The notes under the pieces: generated by a model
The model's input: only the letters and a program-made list of their open reading frames with translations
Told to the model about the DNA's origin: nothing
Database searches by the model: none
In this document: positions 1 through 9,616 of the stretch, in pieces
Position numbering within the stretch: position 1 is the first letter of the stretch
How the letters are laid out: every line of letters begins with the position of its first letter
Assembly (NCBI RefSeq): GCF_000515255.1
Contig: NZ_KI911559.1
Coordinates: 2,147,660 to 2,211,659, forward strand
Direction of reading: 5' to 3'
Source of the DNA: Rhodovibrio salinarum DSM 9154
GTDB lineage: Bacteria > Pseudomonadota > Alphaproteobacteria > Kiloniellales > Rhodovibrionaceae
Length of the DNA: 64,000 nucleotides
Translations under genes and position numbers: made by a program

Positions 1-371
1 CGCTCATCGTGCGTTCCGGATGTGGTTGTGACTGCCAGATGTTTTCCGGATGCGATCCTTTCACGCGGGCGCCTGCGGGCCAAGCCCGCGCATGTGGATT
101 GGCTGGGGGCTGTTTTGCACAGATACGCGCCGGATCGCATGCACGCCTCAAGGTGAATGGCGTTGATTTCTATTCAACCAGGCGCTGATTTTGTTGCCTT
201 TGTCCCCCTGATCCGACAGTGTTTCACGACCGGTTCGGGGATAGAAACTGGCCTGCATGAGATGGGCCGCTGCCCCCATCAAGGAACGTAAGCGCCCAGG
301 ACGAGGCGCAGGCGTGACTGACCGGTCTACTCAAAAAAGAATACGACAAACGCGAACAGGGAAAATCAGGC
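1..371. other. Non-coding leader upstream of aapJ
   Basis: I see no convincing gene here. The first 100 bases repeat the words TTCCGGATG (around 14 and 46) and contain a GC-rich hairpin, GCGGGC-CAA-GCCCGC, near 77-91. The hairpin could terminate transcription entering from before the window. The remainder is likely the promoter and leader of the amino-acid transport operon. A purine-rich AGGG lies about 11 bases before the aapJ ATG. Confidence 0.4.
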
Positions 372-1409
372 ATGAGAAATTTCAAGCTGTTGGCAGCCGC
401 TGCTGTCACGGCCGCCGGTGTCGCCGGCGTTGCAGCCGCCCCCACCGCGCAGGCCGGTGAGGTGATGGATTCGGTGATGGAGAACGGCACGCTGCGCTGC
501 GGCGTGAACACCGGTCTGGCCGGCTTCTCGATCGCCGACGACCAGGGCAACTGGACCGGCCTCGACGTTGAGTACTGCCGCGCCGTGGCGGCTGCCGTGC
601 TCGGCGATCCGGAGGCCGTGCAGTTCGTCGAGCTGTCCGCGCAGCAGCGCTTTACGGCACTGCAGGCGGGCGAGATCGACATCCTGTCCCGCAACACCAC
701 CTGGACGCTGACCCGTGATGTCTCGCTCGGCATCCACTTCGCCGGCGTGACCTTCTACGACGGTCAGGGCTTCATGGTGCCCGCCGACCTCGGCGTGGAC
801 AGCGCAAAGGACCTGTCGGGTGCCAGCGTCTGCGTACAGTCCGGCACCACCACCGAGCTCAACCTGGCCGACTATTTCCGGGCTCAGGGCATGGACTTCG
901 AGCCGGTTGTCTTCGAGGGCTTCGAGGAGTCCCTGAGCGCCTTCTTCGCTGGCCGCTGTCAGGTCTACACCACCGACAAGTCCGGGCTTGCGGCGATCAA
1001 GTCGGTCGATGCGCCGGATCCGGACGCTTACAAGATCCTGCCCGAAACGATCTCCAAGGAGCCGCTGGGCCCGAGCGTGGCGCGCGGTGACGACGAGTGG
1101 TTCGCGGTCGCGAAGTGGGTCCTGTTCGCGCTGATCCAGGCCGAGGAGTCCGGCGTCAACAGCGAGAACGTCGACGAGATGATGGACAGCGACAATCCGA
1201 CGATTAAGCGTATGCTTGGCCAGTCGGGCGACATGGGCGAGAAGTTGGGCCTGGATCCCAAGTGGGCCTATCGCGCCATCAAGATGGTCGGCAATTACGG
1301 TGAGATCTACGCCCGCAACGTCGGTCCGGAGACCCCGCTCGGCTTGGAGCGCGGCGTCAACGATCTGTGGACCGAAGGCGGCCTGATGTACGCCCCGCCG
1401 ATCCGTTAA
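372..1409 (+). CDS. aapJ: General L-amino acid ABC transporter, periplasmic binding protein
   Basis: This is the periplasmic solute-binding subunit that captures polar amino acids for the AapQMP transporter. The 345-residue product starts with a Sec signal peptide (basic MRNFK, an alanine-rich core, and a likely cleavage site at AQA-GE near residue 28). A family 3 solute-binding domain follows, with LRCGVNTGLAGFS at the start of the mature protein and SGTTTELNLADY in the middle. Its length matches rhizobial AapJ. It is the first gene of a four-gene operon with both permeases and the ATPase directly downstream, which makes the assignment firm. The 180-base gap before aapQ is larger than the other gaps in the operon and could hold an attenuating structure that leaves the binding protein in excess, though I could not identify a clean hairpin. 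Confidence 0.93.
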   Translation: MRNFKLLAAAAVTAAGVAGVAAAPTAQAGEVMDSVMENGTLRCGVNTGLAGFSIADDQGNWTGLDVEYCRAVAAAVLGDPEAVQFVELSAQQRFTALQAGEIDILSRNTTWTLTRDVSLGIHFAGVTFYDGQGFMVPADLGVDSAKDLSGASVCVQSGTTTELNLADYFRAQGMDFEPVVFEGFEESLSAFFAGRCQVYTTDKSGLAAIKSVDAPDPDAYKILPETISKEPLGPSVARGDDEWFAVAKWVLFALIQAEESGVNSENVDEMMDSDNPTIKRMLGQSGDMGEKLGLDPKWAYRAIKMVGNYGEIYARNVGPETPLGLERGVNDLWTEGGLMYAPPIR

Positions 1410-1588
1410 CGCCTGCCAACGGGACCGCTGGCTTCGGCCGCTCCCTTCCGTGTGCCGTTCCGCCGTGCGCAGCCGGGTCTGCGTGGGGCGGGGCGTGGCG
1501 CGGTCCTGCGGCCGGCCGGCGGTTTCGGGTGCTGGCCTAACGCTCCCGTATTCCGGCTATATTTTTGATACGAAGGTCAACGATCGCT

Positions 1589-2797
1589 ATGACCGATCAG
1601 GCTGACCGACGTGCCGGCGCGCAGTCTCAGGCTTCGCCGCAGGCGACGCCTGTGTGGCGTGACCCGCGTACCCGCGCGATCATCTGGCAGGTGCTCGTCT
1701 TGGGCGGGGTCATCGCGCTCGGCGTCTATCTCGTCCACAATACGCTCGCCAACCTCGAGGCCCGCTCGATCCGTACCGGCTTTGGCTTTATGGATCATGA
1801 GGCCGGCTTCGCGATCGGCGAGAGCCCCCTGGTCGATTACACAGCCGCGGATTCCTATGGCAAGGCGTTCGTTGTCGGGCTGTTGAACACGCTGCGGGTC
1901 TCGCTCATCGGGATCGTTCTGGCGACCATCATCGGCGTGATCATGGGGGTCGCGCGGCTGTCGTCGAACTGGCTGGTGGCCAAGTTGGCCTCGGTCTACG
2001 TCGAGGTTATGCGCAATATACCGGTGCTTTTGCAGCTTTTCTTCTGGTACGGCGCGATTTCCTACCTGCTCCCGGCCGTACGCCAGGCGTTACAGCTCAT
2101 GCCGGGTGTCTTTCTGTCGAAGTCCGGGCTGCGGTTCGCCGTGCCGGTCGCCGATCCGGTGCACCCCTGGATGGGGTTGGCATTCCTCGCCGCGATCGGC
2201 GGGTGCGTCCTGTATTACCGCTGGTCGAAGCGGCGCCAGGCGCAGACCGGCGTGGAGCCGCGTCTGGGCTTGCCGCTGGCCGGCTTCCTGATCGGCTTGC
2301 CGGCGCTTGTCTGGCTGATCGGTGGCGCGCCGACGGCGATGGATGTGCCGGAGCTAACGACCTTCCGCTACCAGGGCGGCACTAGCGTATCGCCGGAGTT
2401 TCTGGCGTTGCTTCTGGGGCTGACCTTCTACACCGCCGGGTTCCTGGCGGAGATCGTCCGCGCTGGCATCCTCGCCGTTCCCCACGGGCAAACCGAAGCG
2501 GCGAGCGCGCTTGGCCTGCGGCGCAGACAGGTGCTGCGCCTCGTGCTGTTGCCGCAGGCGCTCAGGATTATCGTGCCGCCGACCACCAACCAGTATCTGA
2601 ACCTGACCAAGAACTCCTCGCTGGCGGTCGCGATCGGCTATCCGGATCTGGTGTCGGTCGCCAACACCTCATTGAACCAGACCGGGCAGGCGATCGAGTG
2701 CATCTCGATCATGATGGCCTGCTACCTGACGATCTCGCTCACCATCAGTTTCTTCATGAACTGGTACAACAAGCGCATCGCGCTGGTGGAGCGGTAA
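1589..2797 (+). CDS. aapQ: General L-amino acid ABC transporter, permease AapQ
   Basis: This is one of two inner-membrane permeases of the Aap system (HisM/HisQ family). I chose the ATG at 1589, giving 402 residues, over an in-frame TTG at 1565, because MTDQADRR is a typical start and an AAGG lies upstream. The protein has an N-terminal membrane helix near residues 30-50 and a long periplasmic insertion typical of AapQ. The C-terminal permease core carries the EAA loop (EAASALGLRRRQVLRLVLLP) that contacts the ATPase. The ending, MNWYNKRIALVER, is characteristic of the family. Only four bases separate it from aapM. Confidence 0.93.
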   Translation: MTDQADRRAGAQSQASPQATPVWRDPRTRAIIWQVLVLGGVIALGVYLVHNTLANLEARSIRTGFGFMDHEAGFAIGESPLVDYTAADSYGKAFVVGLLNTLRVSLIGIVLATIIGVIMGVARLSSNWLVAKLASVYVEVMRNIPVLLQLFFWYGAISYLLPAVRQALQLMPGVFLSKSGLRFAVPVADPVHPWMGLAFLAAIGGCVLYYRWSKRRQAQTGVEPRLGLPLAGFLIGLPALVWLIGGAPTAMDVPELTTFRYQGGTSVSPEFLALLLGLTFYTAGFLAEIVRAGILAVPHGQTEAASALGLRRRQVLRLVLLPQALRIIVPPTTNQYLNLTKNSSLAVAIGYPDLVSVANTSLNQTGQAIECISIMMACYLTISLTISFFMNWYNKRIALVER

Positions 2798-2801
2798 GGC
2801 C

Positions 2802-3935
2802 ATGAACATGTCCGATACCGGTACCCCCGGCCATCAGCAAGGCAGCCGATCCCCGCAGCGCAAGCCGCCTGCAACCAGCGTGGGTGTGCTGGGATGGCTG
2901 CATGCGAACCTGTTCAACGGCTGGTTCAACACGCTGCTGACCGTGCTATCCCTTTACCTTCTATGGACGGTCGTACCGCCGCTGTTCGACTGGCTGTTTT
3001 TCGACGCGATCTGGGCCAACGTGCCGGCCGAGGTCTGCCGTGAGAGCCGCGGCAGCGGCGCCTGCTGGGCCTTCATCCGCGATAGGTATCGGCTGATCCT
3101 GTTCGGCACCTATCCGTTCGAAGAGCAGTGGCGCCCGTTGGTCGGGGTAATCGTACTGCTGGCGGTGATCGCGTTCAGCTGTTTCCGCCGCTTCTGGCGA
3201 CCCTGGCTGGCGTTGGTCTGGCTGGGGGCGCTGCTGGTCTATCTGATGCTGTTGGGCGGCGGCGTGTTCGGGCTGAGTTCGGTCCGCACGGACCTGTGGG
3301 GCGGTCTGCCGCTGACCCTGCTGCTGGCGGTGGTCGGCATCGTGGTCGCCTTCCCGCTGTCGCTGCTGCTGGCGCTCGGCCGGCGGGCGGAGCACATGCC
3401 GATCGTCAAGGCGATCTGCGTCGGCTACATCGAGCTGATCCGTGGCGTGCCGCTGATCAGTTTGCTGTTCATGGCATCTTTTATGCTGCCGCTGTTCATG
3501 CCCACCGGGGTAACCATCGACGCGCTGATCCGCGCCCAGGTCGCGATCATCGTGTTCGTCAGCTCCTACCTCTCGGAGGTCATTCGCGGCGGGTTGCAGG
3601 CCCTGCCGCGCGGCCAGTACGAGGCGGCGCAGGCGATGGGCCTGACCTACTGGCAGATGCAGCGCAAGATCATCCTGCCGCAGGCGATCAAGATCTCGAT
3701 CCCGCCGATCGTGAACACCTATCTAGGCATGTTTAAGGACACCTCGCTGGTCGCGATCGTGTCCCTGACCGATCTGTTGCTTGCGACCCGGCAATCATTC
3801 GCTGACCCGGAATGGCGGCCCTTCTTCGTTGAGGGCTACGTCTTCATCGCCTGCATCTACTGGAGCTTCTGCTTCTTTATGTCGAAGTATTCGCAATACC
3901 TCGAGCGCGCGCTCTCTACCGACCATACGCGCTAA
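2802..3935 (+). CDS. aapM: General L-amino acid ABC transporter, permease AapM
   Basis: This is the second inner-membrane permease, the partner of AapQ. It has 377 residues with several hydrophobic segments. A conserved region reads [20 protein letters not shown], and the EAA loop is [20 protein letters not shown]. The start ATG (2802) is preceded by GTAAGG that overlaps the aapQ stop region, so the two are probably translationally coupled. The cytoplasmic tail ends YSQYLERAL, as in AapM relatives. Its role is to form the transmembrane path with AapQ; substrate choice is set by AapJ. Confidence 0.92.
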   Translation: MNMSDTGTPGHQQGSRSPQRKPPATSVGVLGWLHANLFNGWFNTLLTVLSLYLLWTVVPPLFDWLFFDAIWANVPAEVCRESRGSGACWAFIRDRYRLILFGTYPFEEQWRPLVGVIVLLAVIAFSCFRRFWRPWLALVWLGALLVYLMLLGGGVFGLSSVRTDLWGGLPLTLLLAVVGIVVAFPLSLLLALGRRAEHMPIVKAICVGYIELIRGVPLISLLFMASFMLPLFMPTGVTIDALIRAQVAIIVFVSSYLSEVIRGGLQALPRGQYEAAQAMGLTYWQMQRKIILPQAIKISIPPIVNTYLGMFKDTSLVAIVSLTDLLLATRQSFADPEWRPFFVEGYVFIACIYWSFCFFMSKYSQYLERALSTDHTR

Positions 3936-3963
3936 GCCGCCACGCGATCAGGAATACCACACC

Positions 3964-4773
3964 ATGAGCGACACCCACGGCGTTACCGCTGACGAGAAGA
4001 ACCGCGAAGCCGCCCGGCGCATGCCGGCCCCGGAGAATGACGCGATCATCGAGATGCAGGACGTGAATAAGTGGTTCGGCCAGTTCCACGTCCTTAAGGA
4101 CATCAACCTGGCGGTCAACCGCAAGGAACGGATCGTCGTCTGCGGCCCATCCGGCTCGGGGAAGTCGACCCTGATCCGCTGCGTCAACCGGCTGGAAGAG
4201 CACCAGGCCGGCAAGATCATCGTCGACGGAGTCGAGCTTACCAACGACATCAAGAAGATCGAGCAGATCCGCCGCGAGGTCGGCATGGTGTTTCAGCACT
4301 TCAACCTGTTTCCGCATCTGAGCGTGTTGGAGAATCTCACCCTCGGTCCGATCTGGGTGAAGAAGGAGCCGAAGGCCGACGCCGAGGCGACCGCGATGCG
4401 GTATCTGGAGCGGGTGAAGATTCCGGAGCAGGCGCACAAATACCCGGGCCAACTCTCCGGCGGCCAGCAGCAGCGTGTCGCGATCGCGCGCTCCCTGTGC
4501 ATGAACCCGAAGGTCATGCTGTTCGACGAGCCGACCAGTGCACTCGATCCCGAGATGATCAAGGAAGTGCTCGACGTCATGATCGAACTGGCGGAGACCG
4601 GTATGACCATGGTCGTGGTTACCCACGAGATGGGCTTCGCGCGTACGGTCGCCGACCGCGTGATCTTCATGGACGAGGGCGAGGTGATCGAGCAGAACCC
4701 GCCCGAGGAGTTCTTCCACAACCCGCAATCGGAGCGGACGAAGTCCTTCCTGAGCCAGATTCTGAAGCACTAG
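3964..4773 (+). CDS. aapP: General L-amino acid ABC transporter, ATP-binding protein AapP
   Basis: This is the ATPase that powers the Aap transporter on the cytoplasmic face. The 269-residue protein starts at the ATG at 3964 (MSDTHGV); an open frame extends upstream but overlaps aapM and is not conserved in type. All ABC motifs are intact: Walker [10 protein letters not shown] (residues 61-69), Q-loop [10 protein letters not shown], signature LSGGQQQR, Walker B VMLFDEPT and the switch histidine VTHEMGF. It closely resembles GlnQ/HisP-class proteins, and its position after aapJ, aapQ and aapM fixes the assignment. Confidence 0.94.
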   Translation: MSDTHGVTADEKNREAARRMPAPENDAIIEMQDVNKWFGQFHVLKDINLAVNRKERIVVCGPSGSGKSTLIRCVNRLEEHQAGKIIVDGVELTNDIKKIEQIRREVGMVFQHFNLFPHLSVLENLTLGPIWVKKEPKADAEATAMRYLERVKIPEQAHKYPGQLSGGQQQRVAIARSLCMNPKVMLFDEPTSALDPEMIKEVLDVMIELAETGMTMVVVTHEMGFARTVADRVIFMDEGEVIEQNPPEEFFHNPQSERTKSFLSQILKH

Positions 4774-5297
4774 GACGGGTGCGATAAGCGGGCGCGTGCC
4801 GATGCCCACTTTCGATAGGGCCTTCGAAGCCGATTAGCTGACTAAGTAAGTCTGCCCTGCGAGCAAAGCGGACGGTCGAGCTTGCTGGCAAGGTCGTGGT
4901 GTCTGGGCGCGGCCTCTTGTCCTGTTACCTCGATGCCTAGACGCTTTAAGTGCTGAGAACATCCGGTGATCGACGCCGGCAAGCTGAATTCGTCTGTTCC
5001 CCATTGGTGTATCGCGAGCGATGCGCGTGACCCGCGAAGAGGCTCCTATTGCTCGCGCTAAACGATAAATAAATTGTACCGAGAAGAAATAAATTTTATC
5101 ACATGATAAGTGTATTATGCCGGATGTTCAGCTGTAGTATAGCCCTATGTATATTTTCGACATGAATTATTTGGCAATTTATGTTTTTTTTACTCCTAAG
5201 GTGTGAAAATCAAATTTGGAAATAGGGGGTCGAACAGCTTTTTTGCCTGATCCTGGAAGTGAAATATGAATATGTAGGTTGGTGGAAACTAAACGTT
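4774..5297. other. AT-rich intergenic region between aapP and the chemoreceptor gene
   Basis: This is about 520 bases with no supported gene. The first half has normal composition. From about 5060 to 5260 it is far richer in A and T than the surroundings, with runs such as eight T near 5185 and repeated ATAAATAAATT-like words. It most likely holds the promoter and control sites for the chemoreceptor. An inverted repeat within it is listed separately. Confidence 0.5.
5096..5109. promoter_or_regulatory. Inverted repeat TTATCA-CA-TGATAA, possible operator
   Basis: Two perfect 6-base arms separated by CA lie in the AT-rich region about 190 bases before the chemoreceptor start. The shape suits a dimeric regulator, but the AT-rich context makes chance symmetry plausible. 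The regulator is unknown. Confidence 0.3.
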
Positions 5298-7496
5298 ATG
5301 AAGAAGTTTGGTGCACGAATGTCTGTCCTTAACAAGTTGAAGGTGAGTACACGTCTCATTGGCGGGTTCACGATGCTTACCGTTCTTGCGATGGGGCTTG
5401 GCGCTGTGGGCTGGTTGTCGGTGCGGAGTATCGATACCGAGCTGAGCGGAATTTCGGAGGTCGCGGCCCCGGCGATCGAAACGACCGACGATCTGATCGC
5501 CGACATGTGGCAAAGCACCAAAGTCGCCCACGAAGTGGCCGGTGCCGAGACGCTCGATGAACTGACGAGTCTCGAGCAGGATCTGACACGGCTCAGGAAG
5601 GGGTATGCCGCGTCCGAGCGCGAACTCGACGCGGTCGTTGATGATCCGGCGATGCAGCAGCCGCTCGAGGCCGCGCGCCCCCTTAAGAGCGACTATGACG
5701 GCCTGTTGGGTGATTTGGTTGCCGAACAGCGAACTTTGCTCAGTGAGCGTTCGGCCGCGCGCGAGAACGTGCGGGCGTTCGAGAAGGTCGACGCCAGTTT
5801 GAAAGCGCAGCTCACCGGGTTTGCGGACCGTAACGAGTCGCAGATGGCGGAAGCCAAGCAACGGGGTAATGAACTCGCGCGATCTGGCGCGAGTGGCCGT
5901 GCGGTCAACGGGGTCCTCGGCGATCTGTTCGATAAAGACTATCCGGTCGTAGAGGCGTCTCTCAAGCTTCGGGCCCTCGTGGGTGAGATGGGCGCCGTTG
6001 CCCGATCGTATCTGGCGGAAACGAAGCTTGCCGATCTGAATCCGATCGAAGCGCGTTTTTTAGAGCTAAACGAGCAGATAGATCGCTATCTCGCAGTCAT
6101 GACCACGCATGTTGAGAGCCCGGGAGGCAAGCGGGATCTGCAGAGCCTGAAGTCTGGCTTTCTGGCGTGGCGTGATCAGATCATCGGGCAGTCAGGGCTG
6201 TTCCAGGAGCAGGCCGCCTTTCTCCAGGCGCGCGCCAATCTTAAGGCAGGTCTTGCGCGCGCGCAGACGGCCGCGGACGAGACGATCGCTTCGCTCGACA
6301 AGGTGGCCATTGCGGCGGATGCCTTCAGCAAGGAGTCCGATGCCGATGCCGCAGCCGCGGTAAGCCAGGCGAGCATGATCATCCTGGTTCTCATCGCCGC
6401 TGCCACCGTCGTGGCCGGTGGGCTCATCCTGATCGTCGTGTCCACGGTGACAAATCCGATCAAGGCGATCACCGACACCATGCGCAAGCTGGCGGATGGC
6501 GACAGCAGTGTGACGGTGCCTGGCGCCGGCCGCTCCGACGAGATCGGCGAAATGGCGGGTGCGGTACAGGTGTTCAAGGACAACGCCCTGGAGAAGGAGC
6601 GCCTGGAAGCCGAGCAAGAGGAAGCCGAGAAGCGGGCCGAGGAAGAGAAGCGTCAGGCGATGCAGGATCTCGCCAACCGGTTCGAGAGCGAGGTTGGCAG
6701 CATCGTCGAGATGGTCAGCTCTGCGGCGACCGAGTTGCAGGCAACCTCTCAGCAGCTTTCGGCGGCGGTTGAGGAGACTGAGGCGCAGACCAGCGCAGCT
6801 GCCACCGGCGCGGACCAAGCGTCGGGAAGTGTGCAAACGGTTGCTTCGGCCGCAGAAGAGCTGTCCGCAGCCATTCAAGAGGTTAACGGTCAGGTCTCCA
6901 ATGCGGCCGGCAAGCTGCAATCGACCGCTCAGGGCGCCCGCAATGCCGAAACCAAGATGGACGAGCTCCTGAAATCGGTCGGTCAGATCGACGAGGTGGT
7001 CGAGCAGATCAGTGACGTGGCCGAGCAGACCAATCTGCTTGCCCTGAATGCGACGATCGAGGCCGCCCGCGCCGGCGAGGCTGGCAAAGGCTTCGCCGTG
7101 GTGGCCCAGGAGGTCAAATCCCTGGCCAATCAGACCCGGCAGATGACCGACAACATCGCTAGCCAGCTTGCGACGGTGAAGCAGGCCTCTCAATCGGCCG
7201 TCGATGGCACGCGCACCATCGTGGGCGAAGTCGAGACGATCAACGAGACGACCGGCACCATCGCGGCCTCGGTCGAGGAGCAGACGGCGACCACCTCGGA
7301 GATCAGCCGGAGCGCTCAGGAAGCGGCTAAGGGCACAGATGCGGTGTCCGGCAACCTGGGCAGCGTCAAGGAAGCCGCCAGCCATACCGCCCAGGCGTCA
7401 GGCAGCGTCAGCCAGGCCGCGGATGACTTGGCTCAGCAGGCCGAGGGGCTGAAATCTGCGGTTCAGACCTTCCTGTCCGAGGTCCGCGCCGCCTAG
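5298..7496 (+). CDS. Methyl-accepting chemotaxis protein
   Basis: This is an inner-membrane chemoreceptor that signals to CheA/CheW. From the ATG at 5298 it has 732 residues. A GTG at 5259 and an ATG at 5319 are alternatives; [17 protein letters not shown] after 5319 is also a typical receptor start. A first membrane helix (about residues 20-42) is followed by an all-helical sensor region of some 310 residues, which is large and resembles helical-bimodular sensors. A second membrane helix (about 359-382), a HAMP segment starting [17 protein letters not shown], a charged linker and the signalling domain follow. The hairpin tip is conserved ([20 protein letters not shown]). No C-terminal pentapeptide is present. 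No che genes are nearby, so it is an orphan receptor and its ligand is unknown. Confidence 0.93.
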   Translation: MKKFGARMSVLNKLKVSTRLIGGFTMLTVLAMGLGAVGWLSVRSIDTELSGISEVAAPAIETTDDLIADMWQSTKVAHEVAGAETLDELTSLEQDLTRLRKGYAASERELDAVVDDPAMQQPLEAARPLKSDYDGLLGDLVAEQRTLLSERSAARENVRAFEKVDASLKAQLTGFADRNESQMAEAKQRGNELARSGASGRAVNGVLGDLFDKDYPVVEASLKLRALVGEMGAVARSYLAETKLADLNPIEARFLELNEQIDRYLAVMTTHVESPGGKRDLQSLKSGFLAWRDQIIGQSGLFQEQAAFLQARANLKAGLARAQTAADETIASLDKVAIAADAFSKESDADAAAAVSQASMIILVLIAAATVVAGGLILIVVSTVTNPIKAITDTMRKLADGDSSVTVPGAGRSDEIGEMAGAVQVFKDNALEKERLEAEQEEAEKRAEEEKRQAMQDLANRFESEVGSIVEMVSSAATELQATSQQLSAAVEETEAQTSAAATGADQASGSVQTVASAAEELSAAIQEVNGQVSNAAGKLQSTAQGARNAETKMDELLKSVGQIDEVVEQISDVAEQTNLLALNATIEAARAGEAGKGFAVVAQEVKSLANQTRQMTDNIASQLATVKQASQSAVDGTRTIVGEVETINETTGTIAASVEEQTATTSEISRSAQEAAKGTDAVSGNLGSVKEAASHTAQASGSVSQAADDLAQQAEGLKSAVQTFLSEVRAA

Positions 7497-7510
7497 CGCA
7501 CGTATGTCTT

Positions 7511-7558
7511 CAGCGCCGCTGGCACGGACCGAACTCGGGTTTTGTGTCGGCGGCGCTG
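7511..7558. terminator. Hairpin between convergent genes
   Basis: Bases 7511-7528 pair with 7541-7558 in an uninterrupted 18-pair stem (nine GC-rich pairs at the base, with a few G-T wobbles higher up) and a 12-base loop. It lies just after the chemoreceptor stop and before the end of the oppositely oriented acetyltransferase gene, so it probably terminates transcription from one or both sides. There is no long T run. Confidence 0.6.
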
Positions 7559-7642
7559 TGTGGTTCCGACCCGATCAGCACTTTGACGAACAGCGGATAA
7601 AGTCCGCCTCACGTGGTAGCGGGTTTTCGCCTGCGATGGTGG

Positions 7643-8656
7643 CTAGACCGGTGGGATCAGGCCGGTCATCCGCGGGTCGTCGATCCGTTTCTGCTCCCGC
7701 TCGACCGGCGTGAAGCCAAAGCGCTGATACAGCGTGAGCGCCTTGGGATGATCGAGGGTGCAGGTGTTCACCGTGACCTTCTCGGGCGCATAGGACCACG
7801 CGATGTCGAGCGCGGTGCCCAGCAGATAGCGCCCCAGGCCCTGGCCTATAAACTCCGAGGTCACGCCGAGGTAGGCGAGGTCGATTACCTGCTCGTAGCG
7901 CCGGTCGATCTCCGCCATGCCGGCCGGGCTGCCGTTGCAGTACAGGACGTACACCTCGACGTCCGGATTGGTGATGACGCGCTCCAGTGCGGCGTCGTCC
8001 AAGGCGCGCCGTTCCCACCACAGCCAGTCGCGACCGATCGTGTTGTACAGGAAGCGGTAAAAGGCGATCGTTGGTGGTTCCGCGCGCATTAAGGCAACGC
8101 GCTTGCCCGCCGGGGCGTTGGGGGCGGGGTCTGCCGGCGGCTGGGTCATCTCCAGGTAGGTGATCGTAATGTCCAGTTTGCCGAATTCGTCCGGCTGGAC
8201 ACGATCCTCCGGTGGCGCGCCGGGGCTGGTCAGCCAGCGGCCCCATACGCCGACATCCTGCGCCTCGTAGCCAAGCGCCAGATAGAACCCTTGTGCGGCT
8301 TGGTTGCTGCCGCGCAGCATCAGCTGTGCCTTGGGAATCTGCTGCTCGGACAGCCACAGCTCGCCCGCCCGGACCAACTGGCGGGCATAGCCACGGTTCC
8401 GATGGTTGGGATGGACGCTTAGATAGTACATCCAGCCACGCCGGCCGTCGTGCCCCAAGCCGATCGAGGCCACGATCCGCCCGGCCGCACGTCCGACCAG
8501 CAGGTGCGCGTTGTCGGCTTCCAGGAAGCGCGCGACATCGGTTGCAGGATCGTTGTACCAGCGGGTGAGTTCGCAGCTCTCCCACAAGGCGATCACCGCA
8601 TCGCGGTCGGCGTATTCGGCCGCCTGGATGTGGAAGTCGTCGTCGGCGTCGGTCAA
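7643..8656 (-). CDS. Tandem GNAT acetyltransferase (two domains fused)
   Basis: This is a 337-residue protein carrying two complete GNAT folds. The first (about residues 8-145) looks like a YpeA-type acetyltransferase: YLSVHPNHRNRGYARQLV contains the acetyl-CoA loop (NRGYA, 87-91), and GFYLALGYEAQDVGVWGRWL closes the domain. A proline/alanine-rich linker (about 172-186) leads to a second domain (about 187-325) with its own loop, GQGLGRYLLG (271-280), and the typical ending LYQRFGFTPV. The YpeA and second-domain types are usually separate genes. Acceptor substrates cannot be read from the sequence. The gene is monocistronic in appearance, with a hairpin beyond its 3' end. Confidence 0.85.
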   Translation of the reverse strand: MTDADDDFHIQAAEYADRDAVIALWESCELTRWYNDPATDVARFLEADNAHLLVGRAAGRIVASIGLGHDGRRGWMYYLSVHPNHRNRGYARQLVRAGELWLSEQQIPKAQLMLRGSNQAAQGFYLALGYEAQDVGVWGRWLTSPGAPPEDRVQPDEFGKLDITITYLEMTQPPADPAPNAPAGKRVALMRAEPPTIAFYRFLYNTIGRDWLWWERRALDDAALERVITNPDVEVYVLYCNGSPAGMAEIDRRYEQVIDLAYLGVTSEFIGQGLGRYLLGTALDIAWSYAPEKVTVNTCTLDHPKALTLYQRFGFTPVEREQKRIDDPRMTGLIPPV

Positions 8657-8696
8657 AGCGCAGATATCCTTGGGCGTTTGCGCGGGGAGGTGGCGC

Positions 8697-9563
8697 TCAG
8701 GCGCGACCGTTTTCCACCGGCATGTTCAGCTCTTCCCGGCCCCAGTCGGTCCAGGAGCCATCATAGAGCGCGATGTCGCGGTAGCCGGCAACGTGCAGGG
8801 CCAGGTTCAGGACGGCGGCGGTGACGCCGGAACCGCACGAGGTGACGACAGGGCGCTTGGGGTCGATTCCGGCTTCGCCCAGGAGACGCTGCAACTCCTC
8901 CGGGCTTTTCATCGTGTTCGTCTGGGGGTCGAGCAACTCGGTGAAGGGGAGGTTGGCCGACCCGGGAATATGTCCGGTGCGCAAGCCTTCACGCGGCTCC
9001 GCGACTTCGCCGGCGTAGCGCTCAGGCGCACGGACGTCGACGATCTGTTCTTTCTGGCGGGTCAGCTCGCGGTTCACCTGATCGCGGTCGCGCAGCATCG
9101 TATTGTCGAACCGCGCGGTGAAGTGACGCTCCTCACCGGCGCGCCCCTTGCCATCCTCGACCGGTTTGTCCTCCGCCAGCCATTTGGGCAGGCCGCCGTC
9201 CAGGACCGCGACGTCGCGGTGGCCCATGGCGCGGAACATCCACCAGACACGTGGGGCGGAGAAGATGCCGCGCTGATCGTAGACGACGATCCGGCTACCG
9301 TCGCCGAGACCCAGCTTGCGTACCTTGGCGGAGAACTTCTCCGGCGGCGGCATCATGTGCGGCAGGTCGCTCGTGGTATCGGCGATCTCGTCGATGTCGA
9401 AGAAGACCGCGCCCGGGATATGCTGCTGCTCGAACGCCGCGCGTGCGTCCACGCCTTCGTGCGGCAGGTAATAGCTCGCATCGACGATCCGCACGTCGGG
9501 GGCGCGCAGATGCTGATAGAGCCAGTCGGTGCTCGCCAAGGCGTCTGGATTGGTGCGCGTCAT
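8697..9563 (-). CDS. sseA: 3-mercaptopyruvate sulfurtransferase (tandem rhodanese)
   Basis: This enzyme moves sulfur from 3-mercaptopyruvate to thiol acceptors or cyanide in the cytoplasm. The 288-residue protein has two rhodanese domains. The N-terminal, inactive one spans roughly residues 8-130. The C-terminal, catalytic one (about 160-280) has the active-site loop CGSGVTA with its cysteine near residue 243, the version typical of mercaptopyruvate rather than thiosulfate sulfurtransferases. The ATG at 9563 (MTRTNPDALAST) was chosen; the open frame continuing upstream overlaps the AlaX gene and reads as arginine-rich nonsense. It follows cysK and alaX on the same strand, consistent with a cysteine-metabolism operon. 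Confidence 0.92.
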   Translation of the reverse strand: MTRTNPDALASTDWLYQHLRAPDVRIVDASYYLPHEGVDARAAFEQQHIPGAVFFDIDEIADTTSDLPHMMPPPEKFSAKVRKLGLGDGSRIVVYDQRGIFSAPRVWWMFRAMGHRDVAVLDGGLPKWLAEDKPVEDGKGRAGEERHFTARFDNTMLRDRDQVNRELTRQKEQIVDVRAPERYAGEVAEPREGLRTGHIPGSANLPFTELLDPQTNTMKSPEELQRLLGEAGIDPKRPVVTSCGSGVTAAVLNLALHVAGYRDIALYDGSWTDWGREELNMPVENGRA

Positions 9564-9616
9564 CGCAGGTCCTTCGTTGTCTGCTCGCAGGCGGTCCGGT
9601 GTGCGGGGGACCGCCG

